From the NCBI GenBank assembly GCA_015179025.1, contig WHUX01000043.1, positions 186,001 through 250,000 on the forward strand: 64,000 bases of DNA, written 5' to 3'. The notes under the pieces were generated by a model that saw nothing but the letters and a program-made list of their open reading frames with translations, was not told where the DNA came from and searched no databases. The translations under genes were made by a program, and so were the position numbers. This DNA comes from Terfezia claveryi. Taxonomy: Eukaryota > Ascomycota > Pezizomycetes > Pezizales > Pezizaceae. Positions within the stretch are counted from its first letter, which is position 1; the number at the start of each line of letters is the position of its first letter. Positions 1-10,561 of the stretch are shown here, piece after piece.

Positions 1-400
1 ATTCCATGTATTGAAATCAATCCTGTTGTTAACTAACCAAACCCTGTCAATCTCTAACAGTATCACATGTGCCATTCTCTCTATGTCTGAAATCCCGATA
101 ACTTGCATTGCTCCATCATCCTCATGTTTCTCCATCCGAATCATTCCCTCCTTACTATGTGGCCTGCTGGAACCCTTGATTCTAAGTAACCTCACATATG
201 CTACCTCATGTGTTCCTTGCATCCTGTCCCAGATCTTGAAAAGTCCCTCCACTCTAGCTATAGTCCGACCATCAAGCTGGCCACCGCTGTCCCATGATCG
301 TAGCCTCCTCCTCACCCAAATCCAATCTGCCCTCACATTTCCCCGTCTTCTGAAGTCCCGATTCCCTGTCCAGTGCACATGATGGATTTGTACACCATCT
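1..400 (-). pseudogene. Plavaka transposase extreme C-terminal fragment
   Basis: Read on the minus strand with several stops and phase changes, this contains RGNVRADWIWVRRRLRSWDS, then DGRTIARVEGLFKIWDRMQG. That resembles the end of Plavaka proteins, where a segment on RND-WVWV and on regulating a GR-x-x-x-x-L-x-x-x-F-x-x motif precedes the stop. The open plus frame at 11-382 is its shadow. The fragment continues past the left edge. Confidence 0.5.
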
Positions 401-458
401 CCTTGAAATTGTTGCACTGGTACCAAAACTCTACTGTAGTACTCCCCTCAGTAGTTCG

Positions 459-1162
459 CTACCTGCTCCACGTTCGGTCGGTAACCTCCAGAATCACTGC
501 TGAGCCGTAGGTAATCTCAAACCTGCTGACCAGGTGTAGTATTTGCAGAGCTGTTGCAAGGACGGACAGGGGTTCTGGTGGTGCATTCCGTACCTGCTGT
601 TGGCCAGTTAATTTCGGATGGTCTTCATTCTTGACTGCACCTTCTGTATCCTTTCTCATTGACACAACTAGAGCTTTGATATCATAGTCAAACTTCACCT
701 CCTTATCCCACGCATATAAATTTAACTTCAGCATTTTGAATGCATGGTCTCTTGTATGTGTGTCAAGAATCTGGACAGTTGCATCAACCCTATTTGACCA
801 TTTGTAGGCTTCTTTGAGTGGCTTGTGAAGGCTTCTGTAATCTCCATTAAATACTGCAGGAGGCTTCCAAATTGGATGACCTGTTGTGAGTAATATGTAA
901 GCAAGTGCAGCTTAGGGTAGTTGAATGTTGCCTGACCTAGTATATTAGTTACAAGGCCTTGTCGTTCCTCTCGATTCGCTGATGCTTGGTTTGCCTTCTG
1001 GGTGGCAGTCACCATAAAATAACTGGAGATGGTTGCTTGATGAGCCTGAGTAGCTGCCAGATCCTTAGAGGCCCCCTTCGCTTTCCTGTGGTCAGCCTTA
1101 CTTGCACGAAATTCGCCAAATACATGCCGATACTTGTGGAAGTCCTGCAGGTAGTGGGACAT
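459..1162 (-). pseudogene. Plavaka transposase C-terminal fragments
   Basis: Two adjoining minus frames (728-1162, then 459-734). The first contains YPKLHLLTYYSQQVIQFGSL and EITEAFTSHSKKPTNGQIG, matching the Plavaka pattern in which the transposase reads K-x-H-x-x-x-HY-x-x-x-I-x-x-x-G, then a TE-x-x-H-x-x-x-K-x-x-Y-x-x-TN-x-K segment. Key histidines and tyrosines have changed, consistent with decay. The second frame follows directly in a different phase, so at least one frameshift lies near 730. Confidence 0.6.
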
Positions 1163-1189
1163 ATATTAAATAGTCTCTGGAGTATGACT

Positions 1190-1989
1190 TCAATACTGGG
1201 CTATTAGGCAGAAGTCCGACAAAGCACGAACAGCTTGTATCGCAATCTTGACGTCAGCCTGAGCAGCTGATGTCAAGCGGCTAGTGGCCATCTTACAGCA
1301 CATGGCAGCCGTAAAACAAGTAAGTATGACCTGTCTGAAACTACGTATTTCTGTACCGCTCCACATGGTGATTTGGCAATACTGCTTCCGTGGTAGCGTG
1401 AACCCTGAGTACGGTGGTAAGGTGCTCCATATTTCATCGAAAGTTGCAAGCCTTTTGTGTTTACTCAAGAACCCTTGTATCCACTCCATGAGATTTTTCT
1501 GGACACCTAGATATATATTATGAAGTATGTCGCTCGTACTATCATCGGTGGACGGACCTTAGGAAGACCTCACAGCGTATTTTGGATAGGCTTAACATCA
1601 AAATCGGTCAAGCTGTTCTTCTGCATTAGTCAGTTAATATGGAGAAGGGGGGTAAGGGGGGTGATGAACACATCTTATCATTGGCTGCCTAAAGGCGCTT
1701 ATAGCGCATGTGGTCGCGCTGAGCGTATAGTCGCTTTGGTAATAATCCAAGCTGATCTCGACTCGCTATACAGATTGGACACCGGTTCACTTTTATACAA
1801 TGAATATTTACATTCTCCATGTGATCTGCAAGCCATACGGATAGGATTGGTATACAACTTGAACATTCTTATCCCCACATACCATATCCGACCCACCAGC
1901 CTATCAGGAGTCAGCGAATATCCTACAGAGTCTGGTGACAGAATCCTTACCTCGAAAATGGTGACTAGTGGTGCCAGGATCCGTTCCAT
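1190..1989 (-). pseudogene. Plavaka transposase middle fragments, frameshifted
   Basis: Two short minus frames (1699-1989 and 1190-1489) sit between the conserved core and the C-terminal part, in the order expected for one decayed transposase. The first contains an MERILAPLVTIFEVRILSPD stretch, the second MEWIQGFLSKHKRLATFDEI. Neither has a diagnostic motif. I assign them to the transposase from position and strand only. The region from 1490 to 1698 has stops in all minus frames. Confidence 0.4.
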
Positions 1990-2058
1990 CAGTCAGTGTT
2001 GTGTCTCCAAGGAGTCATGCTCTTGATTCCAAACTGAGAATCCCTTGAGAGCTGTTGT

Positions 2059-2646
2059 TCACTTTGGGCCTATAGGTAAGAGGCCTATGAGGATCCAGGC
2101 TTGCCATGAGGGCTTATTTCGTATATCTGATGGGATGTTCCCCAAGCTCATGAAAATTGGCCACAATTTCTTATCACCAGAAAAGTTGGTCAAGCATATT
2201 TGATCAGAGGTTATTAGAATAGGTATGAGGCTGGAGCCAATTGGAAGGGTCATCTGGCAGCCTGTGAGTAGCTGTTCACAAACAGGAATGATAAATAAGT
2301 ACCTGTGTATCCCACCACCAGTCCCCTGTATGCATTCCCATATACACCCTGTTGCCTTGTTGATCGAAGTCCCACTGAGGTTTGAAGACAAGATACTGAG
2401 CATACGTCTTCTGGCGGAGAAGATATTGGATGTATTATTCAACGTCCCGATAAAAAAACATGACTCCTTTTTGGAGGTGGAAATCCACACTCCCGTGTTG
2501 TCATGCTGGTTGGTTGATCAGTGCTTGCAACTTATTCCGCCAGGTATAACTAGACAATACCCAACCCCCAATGTCTGGAACATACCGATAAGGAGCAGTT
2601 CATACTTGAAAAATTGGTTAATCTGCTTCATTGTGGTCTTGCTCTG
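2059..2646 (-). pseudogene. Plavaka transposase conserved core fragment
   Basis: This is the best-preserved piece of the transposase. The minus frame reads ITSDQICLTNFSGDKKLWPI followed by FMSLGNIPSDIRNKPS and a hydrophobic segment ending in LLPIGPK. Plavaka transposases carry the same order: a Thr-Asp/Asn-Phe-Ser-Gly-Asp-Lys-Lys block, then an x-GNIPK-x-x-R-x-KPS block, then a leucine-rich LLGYLPV-like end. The reading frame runs on upstream to about 2646 with one stop near 2520. The domain belongs to the RNase H-like transposase core, but catalytic acids cannot be placed with confidence. It is not functional by itself. Confidence 0.75.
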
Positions 2647-2865
2647 ATGGAAGAATCATGCTAGCTTATATTCATAAGCGTTGGTAAAAGGTGATAAAGG
2701 ATTCCATGATGGGTCCCGAATCTAGATGAATAATGACTGGCATATGACTTGCCCAACTTGAAGTGATTATGGCAGATACTCCTCAACAGGTGGATGAAGA
2801 TTCAGGGAATCCAGTGATGTGTCCTCAACGTTCAGTGCGTTAACGGTTCTAACTGTAGAGTCGGT

Positions 2866-3060
2866 TTAGGGAATGCATGCGACTGTATCAGTAGTGTCCA
2901 GGCGTTGTCGCTTCAGGCTACCTGAGAGCCTATGATGGTTTGGTGCCATGTGTTTGGGGGGTGAAGGAGCATGCAATTGTTTCTCGGAGTGGTTTGTACG
3001 CAAATGTCGCCCATAATGGCCTGCCATAGTAAACTGACAGTTGCAAAATTGACACCGCAT
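2866..3060 (-). pseudogene. Plavaka transposase N-terminal zinc-finger fragment
   Basis: A 64-residue frame opens with CQFCNCQFTMAGHYGRHLR followed by TNH, a C-x2-C-x12-H-x4-H finger near residues 3-24. One such finger at the N terminus is typical of Plavaka transposases. The rest is basic and proline-rich, which fits a linker. An overlapping frame (2930-3223) may be upstream transposase sequence in another phase. It has no intact path to the core at 2490, so it is a fragment and not an independent zinc-finger gene. Confidence 0.5.
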
Positions 3061-3223
3061 ACTCTACTACACAAATGTCAGTCCCTGTAGAATTTGCATT
3101 CAGAGTAGTTCTACATACAATGATTAGTGAAATCGCTAGGGCCTCAATGCAGACTCTCTGTGCCAGATTGGTTTTGGTGATGCCGTTGTGTTCAGGTGCA
3201 CTCAATAGTTCTGACAGGATCAC

Positions 3224-5029
3224 TAAAGTCCCACCGCACTAGGTATGCTGTTCCGGGTTGTACCGAATGAGCGGGTACGTAATCGATAGTATGCATGCCA
3301 TAACGAGTGTATGTGACTCGTCCTATATAGCCAGCTGGTGGTTTAGTATCCATAGTATTGTAACCGTCTCAACCCTCAAAGTTGTTGTTGCAGAACCAGA
3401 GAAACCAAAAGGGGAGAAGAAGAGGAATCGAAGCAATGATGCAAGACGGCCTTTCATAATGCTCAAATAGCCGAGCGTGAGCAGCAAAATTGGGTCTCAG
3501 ACTGAAATTCGTGGCCCTGTGTTGCAATACTGCGAGGGGTCGGGTCATGCAACCAGACTAGCAATCTGACGGTCTGGATTGAGCTGATGACAAAAGATAT
3601 TGACATAAAAGGGGTTTAAAGTAGAATGTCTAAACATTTTAAACCTGAATGTAGTTTATGACAGTCTGTAGCATGGTGATCAAAGGTTTGTGGCAGCCCA
3701 CACGAAACAAGTGAAAGGAACCTAGTCTCATGCCAAGACCCCTACTGCTAAGTTGTTCTGACAAACACTATGAGAAAAGAAACAGATTAGACCTGTTTTG
3801 CTGACACAGCACCCCTAACACAGTGGCAAACTCATATCAGTCCTAAGGCGGTTAGTACGCTTGTTGTGAAATCAGTTATTCGCTAGCATAATTTGAATCT
3901 GAGCTGGGCAAATGTATTTGAAATTACGCTAGCAAGTAGCTAATGGATACCTACCGTGCTACAATGAACCCAACGAGACTACAATCAACTACAACCAGAC
4001 TATAATGAACCTACTGTAGTCAGTATGGAATATCTATCAGCATATCAACAGAGGCACAAATACTTAGCCTGCCCGATTACTAATTCTGTATAGTACATTC
4101 TTGAGCAGGTGCAACCAGACTAGGATTGTCTATGCGTAGTTCGGCACCATCTAGTCTGGTTGGGCACCGTCTATGTATGGTTCTATGCCCTCTACGAAGG
4201 GCTTGTGCCAACCAGACTAGTTCTATGCATGGTTCATTGTAGTCTGTGGAGGGTAGTGTAACCAGACAAGAGCCCATAGCTACCCAAGAGAATCTAGTCT
4301 CGATCAGACCCTCGTAGAGGGGAATCCTGAGCTTATGTGAGACACTATTTCTGAAACCAAGTCGTGGCCACAACGATATCTTATAGAATTCTGCAATTTT
4401 CCAGTTGCCGCATTTGCCTATGGTAGGTCGCGTCAGACTAGTACTTTGCTAGTCTGGCTGGAACCGGACTAACGTTGCATGGCTAGGTGTCTTGGCATGA
4501 GACTGATAGATTCCGTATTGACAAGAGCCTCCAACGAATCCTGAGCTTATTCGACAGGCCGTGTTTGCCTCTGCATACTTTGCTAATCGCGCCAGACTAG
4601 TACGTTGCAAGTGCCAACCAGACTAATGTTGCACGGCCTAGGCTCATAGGGCTCCTTGTACCCGACAGCAACCAGATTAACCTGACAGGTGATTTTGCAT
4701 TGCTTGTCTCATGCATTTGCCAAGCTCGAGGGTCGGGTGCCGAGACTAGTCTCATGCCTGTTGCGGGAGGGTTGTGCCAACGAGACTATATGCCTTAGTT
4801 GATACGCTCATGCGAAGACTGTTCCTGACTCTCTGAAAGAGTCACAGGAGGAGGGTCATGCAACTAGACTACTGATACCCTGATAGATCTACTAGAGCCT
4901 GTAGCTAGCTAAGAGAATCCTGAGCTAAAGTTACTTTGCTACTAGTGTGGTTGTACTACCCCTCGCAGTTTGCTATATAGTTCTGCCAACCAGACTATTT
5001 GCTACACTAGGGTGTTGCATGTGCCAACC
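3224..5029. other. Non-coding stretch with a dispersed CCAGACTA motif
   Basis: No frame here looks like a gene. The stretch is marked by repeated, irregularly spaced CAACCAGACTA-like words in both orientations, for example near 3550, 3993, 4114, 4209, 4616 and 4990, with reversed copies TAGTCTGGTTG near 4148 and TAGTCTGGCTGG near 4451. Variants such as CGCCAGACTAGTAC (4590) and CGTCAGACTAGTAC (4431) also occur. It may be a decayed non-autonomous element or subterminal repeat region. I see no long terminal or tandem structure. Confidence 0.55.
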
Positions 5030-5706
5030 TGTAATGAATGGTACTAGACAGTATTCATTCGGTACCATTTATACAATCTATATCCGTAGGCACGGACGTT
5101 TGTGTATTTCTGTTCTGCTGAGGTAAGACCTCAGAAGAGTAGGGAGATTACTATGTGGGACGTTCCTGAAGGAAACAGTAATTAACTGGTAGAATCTATC
5201 TTATATTATTTGTGCGATCTAAGCTATATGATCTTGATCTGATCGGAATATAGGCTTGCTTGCTCTGAGTGCTTGCTTGGTTGCTTCTTGTCTTTCTGTA
5301 GATTCCAGAGGGAATCCAGTGGCCTATTTATACTCCTCTGAGATCTGATGACTAAGGAAATAAATACAATAAAGGGTGGCACACCAGAAGGTGGTGCGCT
5401 ATACAAAAAGGGTCATGTGGCTATAGTAATGAGTCACACGCCATAAATGATGGTCATGTGGCCATAGTAATGACTCACACGCCTTTAAACAGAGGTCACG
5501 TGGCCATAATGAGGGTGTCCTCATATGGCAAGTGCCATGGGACTTCCCATAGCAACTTCCGTGTGCTATGGAGTCTTATAAAGCAATAGGAGGTGTTGAA
5601 GGCTAGTCCTAACTGAGAGGCTTAGTTACATAACATAGTAGTAATATAGGAAATACAAAAGTATATAATCAATTATATAAGCAGTGAAACAACGTTCTCC
5701 ATTACA
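5030..5706 (-). repeat. Ty3/gypsy LTR (677 bp, minus orientation)
   Basis: On the minus strand it starts TGTAATGGAG at 5706 and ends CATTACA at 5030, giving a TGTAATG...CATTACA terminal inverted repeat. It is the near full-length inverse of 9655-10335. Its inner edge abuts the short purine tract GGGAAG (minus strand, 5707-5712) and a chromovirus polyprotein end, so it is the 3' LTR of a minus-strand element. It contains a TATA box and a tandem upstream module described separately. Confidence 0.85.
5325..5332 (-). promoter_or_regulatory. LTR TATA box (minus-strand copy)
   Basis: TATAAATA read on the minus strand, in the same place as in the plus-oriented LTR. It lies downstream of three tandem modules at about 5405-5515 holding TGASTCA and CACRTGG-like words, the expected layout of an LTR promoter. 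Confidence 0.5.
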
Positions 5707-5829
5707 CTTCCCTACATAGAAGGATTTCCTATCCTTACTTCTTTCACTCTGCCATATTGGTTTCCATTCGTCCTAAGATTTGATGCATTGTTAATACATT
5801 AGCATTAACATAAATATCTTAGTGTTTCC

Positions 5830-6110
5830 TTGACTCATGATTCTATCTCATTCTTGTTGGATGAGAGCTCGGGTCTCATTTCTGGTTCGTGGTCCTTGTT
5901 TTCCTTTAGTCCTTCGATGTCTCATGAATATATCTTCCATGCTTCTGGTCGTCCAGAAGTCTTGAAGAATTTCGTGGTGATATCCTTGGTGTTTACTCAG
6001 GAATCATATTTAGGAGAGTATTCTAGCCATCTGACCTTATATTGTCTTTCTCCAGTTCGAGGAGCTGTTCTGAATTCTAATACCTTTTCAACTTCATAAC
6101 GATCATCTTG
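5830..6110 (-). pseudogene. Chromodomain at the C terminus of the gypsy polyprotein
   Basis: The minus frame reads YEVEKVLEFRTAPRTGERQY, then KVRWLEYSPKYDSWVNTKDI. This is a chromodomain: Y-x-VE-x-I/V-L, then YKVRWLGY with tryptophan, then D-x-W-V. In chromoviruses this domain binds modified histones and steers integration. The plus-strand frame 5830-6099 is its shadow. A stop shortly after it marks the polyprotein end before the LTR. Confidence 0.8.
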
Positions 6111-6285
6111 AATTGGTCCTGGTTCCTGAGATTGTCTGTGAGGGAACTGGGTGGGATCGTTTTTGTAGTATGGTTTGAGTTTGCTAATATAAAAAGTATT
6201 GTATTGAGATGGGGGTCAGGTTGACTGGATAGGTCTAGTCTATAGTTATTGCGTTTCCGATTACTAGAAATAATGGGAAATAGGC

Positions 6286-7160
6286 CTAGCCAGTTTGGTT
6301 TGAGTTTGGGTGAAACGTTTGATAGATTGATGTTTCTAAGGAAAGCATAACTTGTTGTCTGACTGAAAATTTGGCTGCATTGGATAGTCGTTTGTTCGCT
6401 TGAGATGCTTGAGTCTTCTTGGCGTCATATAGGTTTTTAGATGTTACCTCATGACGTTTATTCGCTAGTACATACATCAGGAATTATAGTTGCTTAGTGC
6501 ACCAGGGCTGAGCACTGGTGGCACTGCTGACCAGACTATACAGTACTATTTTTGCTGGGTTGCAGTGGGCCAGCAGGCGCCAGGCGTGGTGTATAAGGCA
6601 ACATAATTCCTGATGATTAATGGGGTATGGAAGTATCGATAGCCAAGATGTGCATTAAATCCAAATAGTATAGAAAAGGCACTATTCTGTCTAGCGGCAT
6701 TATACCTAGAGTTAAGTTTCAACTGTATCTCTGGTAGTTTTTGTAGCCAATCAAATCCTTCGATTTTACAGGCTCTTGCTACTTGTAGAATTTCTTTGTT
6801 CAAATTTCCGATTGTTCGTCTGCATGTGGATGATATGCGGTGGACGGTTCCAACTTGATTCCTTTATTCCTAGCCCAATCTTGAAAGTGCGTTGACATAA
6901 AAAGAGTGTCGCAGTCAAAAACAATACAGAAAGGGTATCCTATAGTCGGGACTACATGAGTATCAAAGTAGCAGTACATTGTTCTGCTATGAAATTGTCT
7001 GAGACAGGAATAAGAAACTTGAATCCTGATTGTCTATCGACAATCGTCCAAAGTCGTGAAATACAATATACATGATCTTCTTCAACAGGAATATTTGGGT
7101 ACAAAATTGAACACTTAGTAAACACAGGTGCTACTTTAAGAAAATCCATGATATATCAGT
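6286..7160 (-). pseudogene. Integrase core and C-terminal part, broken
   Basis: The minus strand shows MDFLKVAPVFTKC, then VYCISRLWTIVDRQSGFKFL (the first catalytic Asp sits in TIVDR), then IVFDCDTLFMSTHFQDWARN and LEPSTAYHPHADEQSE (core around the second Asp and the HPQ-DGQ-like box), then NKEILQVARACKIEGFDWLQ and the C-terminal MYVLANKRHEVTSKNLYDAK. Order and motifs are those of a Ty3 integrase. It is split by frameshifts and by a 141-bp inverted-repeat insertion at 6475-6615. Confidence 0.8.
6475..6615. mobile_element. 141-bp inverted-repeat insertion (MITE-like) in integrase
   Basis: Begins CATCAGGAATTATAGTTGC and ends with the near-inverse GCAACATAATTCCTGATG; the arms continue imperfectly (TTAGTGCACCAGG against the inverse TTATACACCACG). 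It sits between two parts of the integrase C-terminal reading frame and is non-coding. No clear target duplication is visible. It could alternatively be a rearranged inverted duplication. Confidence 0.5.
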
Positions 7161-7167
7161 CCATGGC

Positions 7168-7440
7168 CTACTTGGTACATGTAATGGGGTTATGAGTCAA
7201 GTGGCGCCTTGTTGGAATACTTTGTCCGTTGACAAGTATCACAACTTCTGATATAGTCCTTAGTTGGTTCTGCAAAGGACTGGCAATCATATCGGTCAGA
7301 AGATATTTCATTATTTTTTCAATACCACCATGAGCGGTTTCTTCATGTACATCTTTAATAACCAATTCGAGATAGTTCTTACCTTCAATGTTAAAGGTAG
7401 AGGGCAAACTAGTCTCCATTGTCCTTGTTGGTTCTTGACA
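7168..7440 (-). pseudogene. Integrase zinc-binding (H2C2) region
   Basis: The frame includes VPSTFNIEGKNYLELVIKDV, then HEETAHGGIEKIMKYL, followed in shifted phase by a CDTCQR-type pair. His-x-x-x-x-His-Gly-Gly and the later Cys-x2-Cys make the H2C2 domain that precedes Ty3 integrase cores. The text LYVKNQQGQWRLV just upstream is the usual entry. At least one frameshift lies inside. Confidence 0.7.
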
Positions 7441-8860
7441 TACAAAAATCTGTCTCTTCTTCTATGATCCTTACGGTTCACAAAGGTATCATAGTAGTTC
7501 TTCCAGATAGGACATACTCTCATACATGATTGATATGCGGCTTTCATACCTGTTCCTTGGTCAAGCCAGTATGTGATGAAGTAGTCCTTGTCATCTTCCC
7601 ATTTGTCGCTGATGTGCTTCTCTTCAATGAGCTTGTTGAGGGTCGGTTCGATCCTTGTGTTGAAGTCATTGATGGTGGGTTTCTTCTCCTTGCATGTGGA
7701 AGCATTATGTCCTAAAAAACTTACAGAAATCACAACGCTGTCTGGAGGTCTTGGTGTCTTGAATGAAAGAGGGCATATCTTCGTCAATTGTACTCGCTTT
7801 TTTGAACGAGTGGTACGGGGCGGTGTTGATTGAAATCGCATTACTGCTGCTAGCGGTTGCAGCTGGTTGTTGAGGTGATTCCATGGTTGTTGTGGGGCAA
7901 CAAGAGTATTATGATCTCCTGTTCCATTTGTCGGTTGGTCATCTGTTCGGTAGGGTTACTGAACTGAATGCCGGCTGGAGAGTGGGTCGTGTTGGCTTGT
8001 TGGCAATCTATCTTTTTGCCTATTCTCCGATTTCCTAGATAGCTTCTTCGTGGCTGAGAGCTGGTGAGGTGGATAAGCTGGCGTTTATTGTACTGGTGCT
8101 AGTTCCTTTTGAGGCTCATTTGCAGATAAGATATGCGCAATACGAGTCGTAAGGAATTCCTTCTCCTTCTTAAGAACTGAGGCTGTCAGGTCACAGTTCA
8201 AACTACCATGTCCGTGGTGGTTACAGATTGCACATATTTCGACGGTGAACATGCGGTTGTTCATGGCATGGGAGCTGCCATGAACTGGACAGTAAAAATC
8301 ACGGCAAAAGGACCAGTGCATCCTTTTGTGTTGTTGCCAATTGCCATAAGCCAGGTCAATAGCAATTTCTTTCACTTCTTCAGGAGCAAGGGTATTTTGT
8401 TGTACGTTTACAGAAGATGGAGGCCTATATCTTAGTCCAAGAACTGTTAAGGGTTTGTTCTTGTTTATATTGGGTATATGATCATACCCGCTGAAAACTT
8501 CTTCTGGTATGGTAGATAGAGTCTCATCGTCTGAGGACTCTTCTTCTTTCATCATGTCATATTCGCTTTCTTCATCTTGGATGCCCTCGAAGTATGGACA
8601 GAAGATATGGTGTCCAAGTTCTTCGGCTCTTCCACGACATTAGTTGAAGTCGCAGTCGACATGCTTGAAATTGATAGCTTCAAGAGAAACTATATTGTTC
8701 TGAGTAGAGGTTTCTGGTGAGTGGAAAGTTCTTAAAGTGTTGGTAGAGATGTTGCGGTTGTAGGTATGGTTAGGAGGATCGATGGTGTTAGAGATATAAT
8801 CATCCTCGGTGGTGGGAGTATCCAAGTATTTATGCTTTCTTGATAGAGTGTCCGCTATCA
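7441..8860 (-). pseudogene. Long RNase H-integrase spacer with Cys/His clusters
   Basis: About 450 codons in the minus orientation, mainly 8085-8555 (156 residues) and 7441-7841, lie between the RNase H end and the integrase zinc domain. The 8085-8555 frame starts acidic (MMKEEESSDDE), and carries CRDFYCPVHG and CAICNHHGHGSLNCD, two Cys/His clusters able to bind zinc. The later frame holds WEDDKDYFITYWLDQGTGMK. I do not recognise this domain. Typical Ty3 elements have a much shorter linker here. It may be an extra domain of this family or an old insertion. Confidence 0.5.
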
Positions 8861-9654
8861 AATTTTCCTTTCCTGCGGTATGCTATATATCTGTATCAAA
8901 TTCTATTAGGTAATCTTGCCATCGCCTCAATTTTTGACTTGCAGCTGTTTGAGTATGGAAGGTTACTAATGGTTTGTGGTCGGTAAGGATAGTGAACTTG
9001 GGACCTCTCAATTGTGCTTCAAAAAATTTTAATGAGTCAATAATCGCTAATAATTCTTTTTAAAAGGTAGGATAATTGAGTTGTGCTGGATTAAATTTTC
9101 TAGAGTGGAAGCATGATGGTCTGATGTGCGTCAACGGTCCTTGACCTATCCAAGATCCTAGTCCTACATCACTAGCATCACAGACTAAATATTTGGGTTC
9201 AGTAAATTCATTATTCCAGGATTTTAAAACATGTGGGGAATTCACGAGTTTCTTGAGTTTTTCAAATGCTGCATTATGAGTATCTGTCCATTCCCATTTC
9301 TTTGTTTCTCCTTGCAGTTCTGACAGGGTGCTCGCATACAATGCCAAGTCAGGAATAAATCTACTGAGATAATTAACGATTCCAAGAAATCCTCTAAGAT
9401 CCTTTTTTCTTGTAGGAGTTGGAAATGTTAATATAGTAGTCCTCTTCTTCAGGTCTACATGTAATCCATCTGATGTCAAAACGTGTCCTAAGATTTCCAA
9501 TCTTAGAGTAAAGAACTAGCATTTGCTTTCTTTGAGATAAAATTTCTCGTCCTGTAGATGTTGAAGTACTTTCTTCAATAATTCTACATGTTCTTCATAC
9601 GTTTTGGAGAATATAATAATATCATCAATATAGATGATTAAATTTTTATAGACT
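8861..9654 (-). pseudogene. Reverse transcriptase (C-terminal half) and RNase H
   Basis: Starting at the break near 9654 the minus frame gives IIYIDDIIIFSKTYEEHVEL (the catalytic YIDD), then EILGHVLTSDGLHVDLKK, LRGFLGIVNYLSRFIPDLA, and the RNase H part FTEPKYLVCDASDVGLGSWI, later FTILTDHKPLVTFHTQ. These are the palm, thumb and RNase H landmarks of Ty3 elements, with DAS and TDHK catalytic boxes. Stops near 9060, 9500 and 8880 split it. RT upstream of YIDD is missing. Confidence 0.85.
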
Positions 9655-10335
9655 ATGTATAATGGAGAATGTTGTTTCATTGCTTATATAATTGATTATA
9701 TACTTTTGTATTTCCTATATTACCACTATGTTGGTAACTAAGCTCTCGGTTGAAGGACTAGCCTTCTACCACCTCTTATTACTTTATAAGCATCCATAGC
9801 ACGCGGAATTTGCCATGGGAAGTTCCATGGCACTTGCCATATGAAGACACCCTCATTATAGCCGCGTGACCTCTATTTAAGGCGTGTGACTCATTACTAT
9901 GGCCACATGACCATCATTTATGGCGTGTGACTCATTACTATAGCCACATGACCCCTTTTGTACAGCGCACCACCTTCTGGTGTGCCACCCTTTATTGTAT
10001 TTATTTCCTTAGTCATCAGATCTCAGAGGAGTATAAATAGGCCGCTGGATTCCCTCTAGAATCCACAGAAAAGACAAGAAGCAACCAAGCAAGCACATAG
10101 AGCAAGCAAGCCTATATTCCAATCAGATCAAGATCATATAGCTTAGATAGCACAAATCATATAAGATAGATTACACCAGTAAATTACTGGTCCCTTCGGT
10201 AACGTCCCACATAGTAATCTCCCTACCCTTCTGAGGTCTTACCTCAGCAGAACCGAAATACACAAATGTCCGTGCCTATAGATATAGATTGTATAAATGG
10301 TACCAAATGAATACTGTCTAGTACCATTCATTACA
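9655..10335 (+). repeat. Ty3/gypsy LTR (about 681 bp, plus orientation)
   Basis: Runs from TGTATAATGGAG to CCATTCATTACA and is the inverse of 5030-5706 along nearly its whole length. Gag and protease on the plus strand follow, so it serves as the 5' LTR of a second partial copy. The next bases are a T-run (10336-10342) and no clear primer-binding site starting TGG is seen, so the leader may be damaged. Confidence 0.85.
10032..10039 (+). promoter_or_regulatory. LTR TATA box
   Basis: TATAAATA within GAGTATAAATAGG, about 300 bp before the LTR end and conserved at the matching place in the inverted LTR copy. Upstream at about 9880-9960 are repeated CGTGTGACTCATTACTAT and GCCACATGACC modules; TGACTCA is a bZIP (Gcn4/AP-1) type site. 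Confidence 0.55.
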
Positions 10336-10561
10336 TTTTTTTTAACTCACTTACCTAATCTTTACTCTTAAATCCAAGGCCTGATCAACCTTCGGATACC
10401 TTTATTACACTCACGCAAGTGTATACAATTCGACACCCAAGTGCACATATAAAATCGATATCGTTATTCAACTAGCTAGTCAACAAAATCCAATAAATAA
10501 GACATCAGACTCTCAACTGCAGTACATCAACAAAAGACTTAGAAGCAAGCTAAGCAGAGCT

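Larger units (their letters stand above)
1..3223 (-). mobile_element. Degenerate Plavaka/KDZ-type DNA transposon
   Basis: A run of minus-strand fragments in N- to C-terminal order resembles the large transposases of Plavaka elements (Kyakuja-Dileera-Zisupton group), common in fungal genomes. The order is a C2H2 finger near 3060, the core around 2490-2059 with the signature LTNFSGDKK, then C-terminal segments down to the window edge. Stops and frameshifts separate every piece, so no full transposase can be made. I could not find terminal inverted repeats: the 3' end lies beyond base 1 and the 5' boundary near 3223 is only where coding similarity stops. The family call is by motif and order; exact boundaries are inferred. 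Confidence 0.72.
5030..9654 (-). mobile_element. 3' half of a Ty3/gypsy chromovirus, minus strand
   Basis: From high to low coordinates the minus strand encodes the RT palm, RNase H, a long spacer, integrase (zinc-binding, core, C-terminal) and a chromodomain, then the LTR. Chromodomain after integrase defines chromoviruses. Gag, protease and the first half of RT are absent: RT is cut near 9654, just before its YIDD box, where an LTR in the opposite orientation begins. Frameshifts and stops break the polyprotein throughout. Confidence 0.85.
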
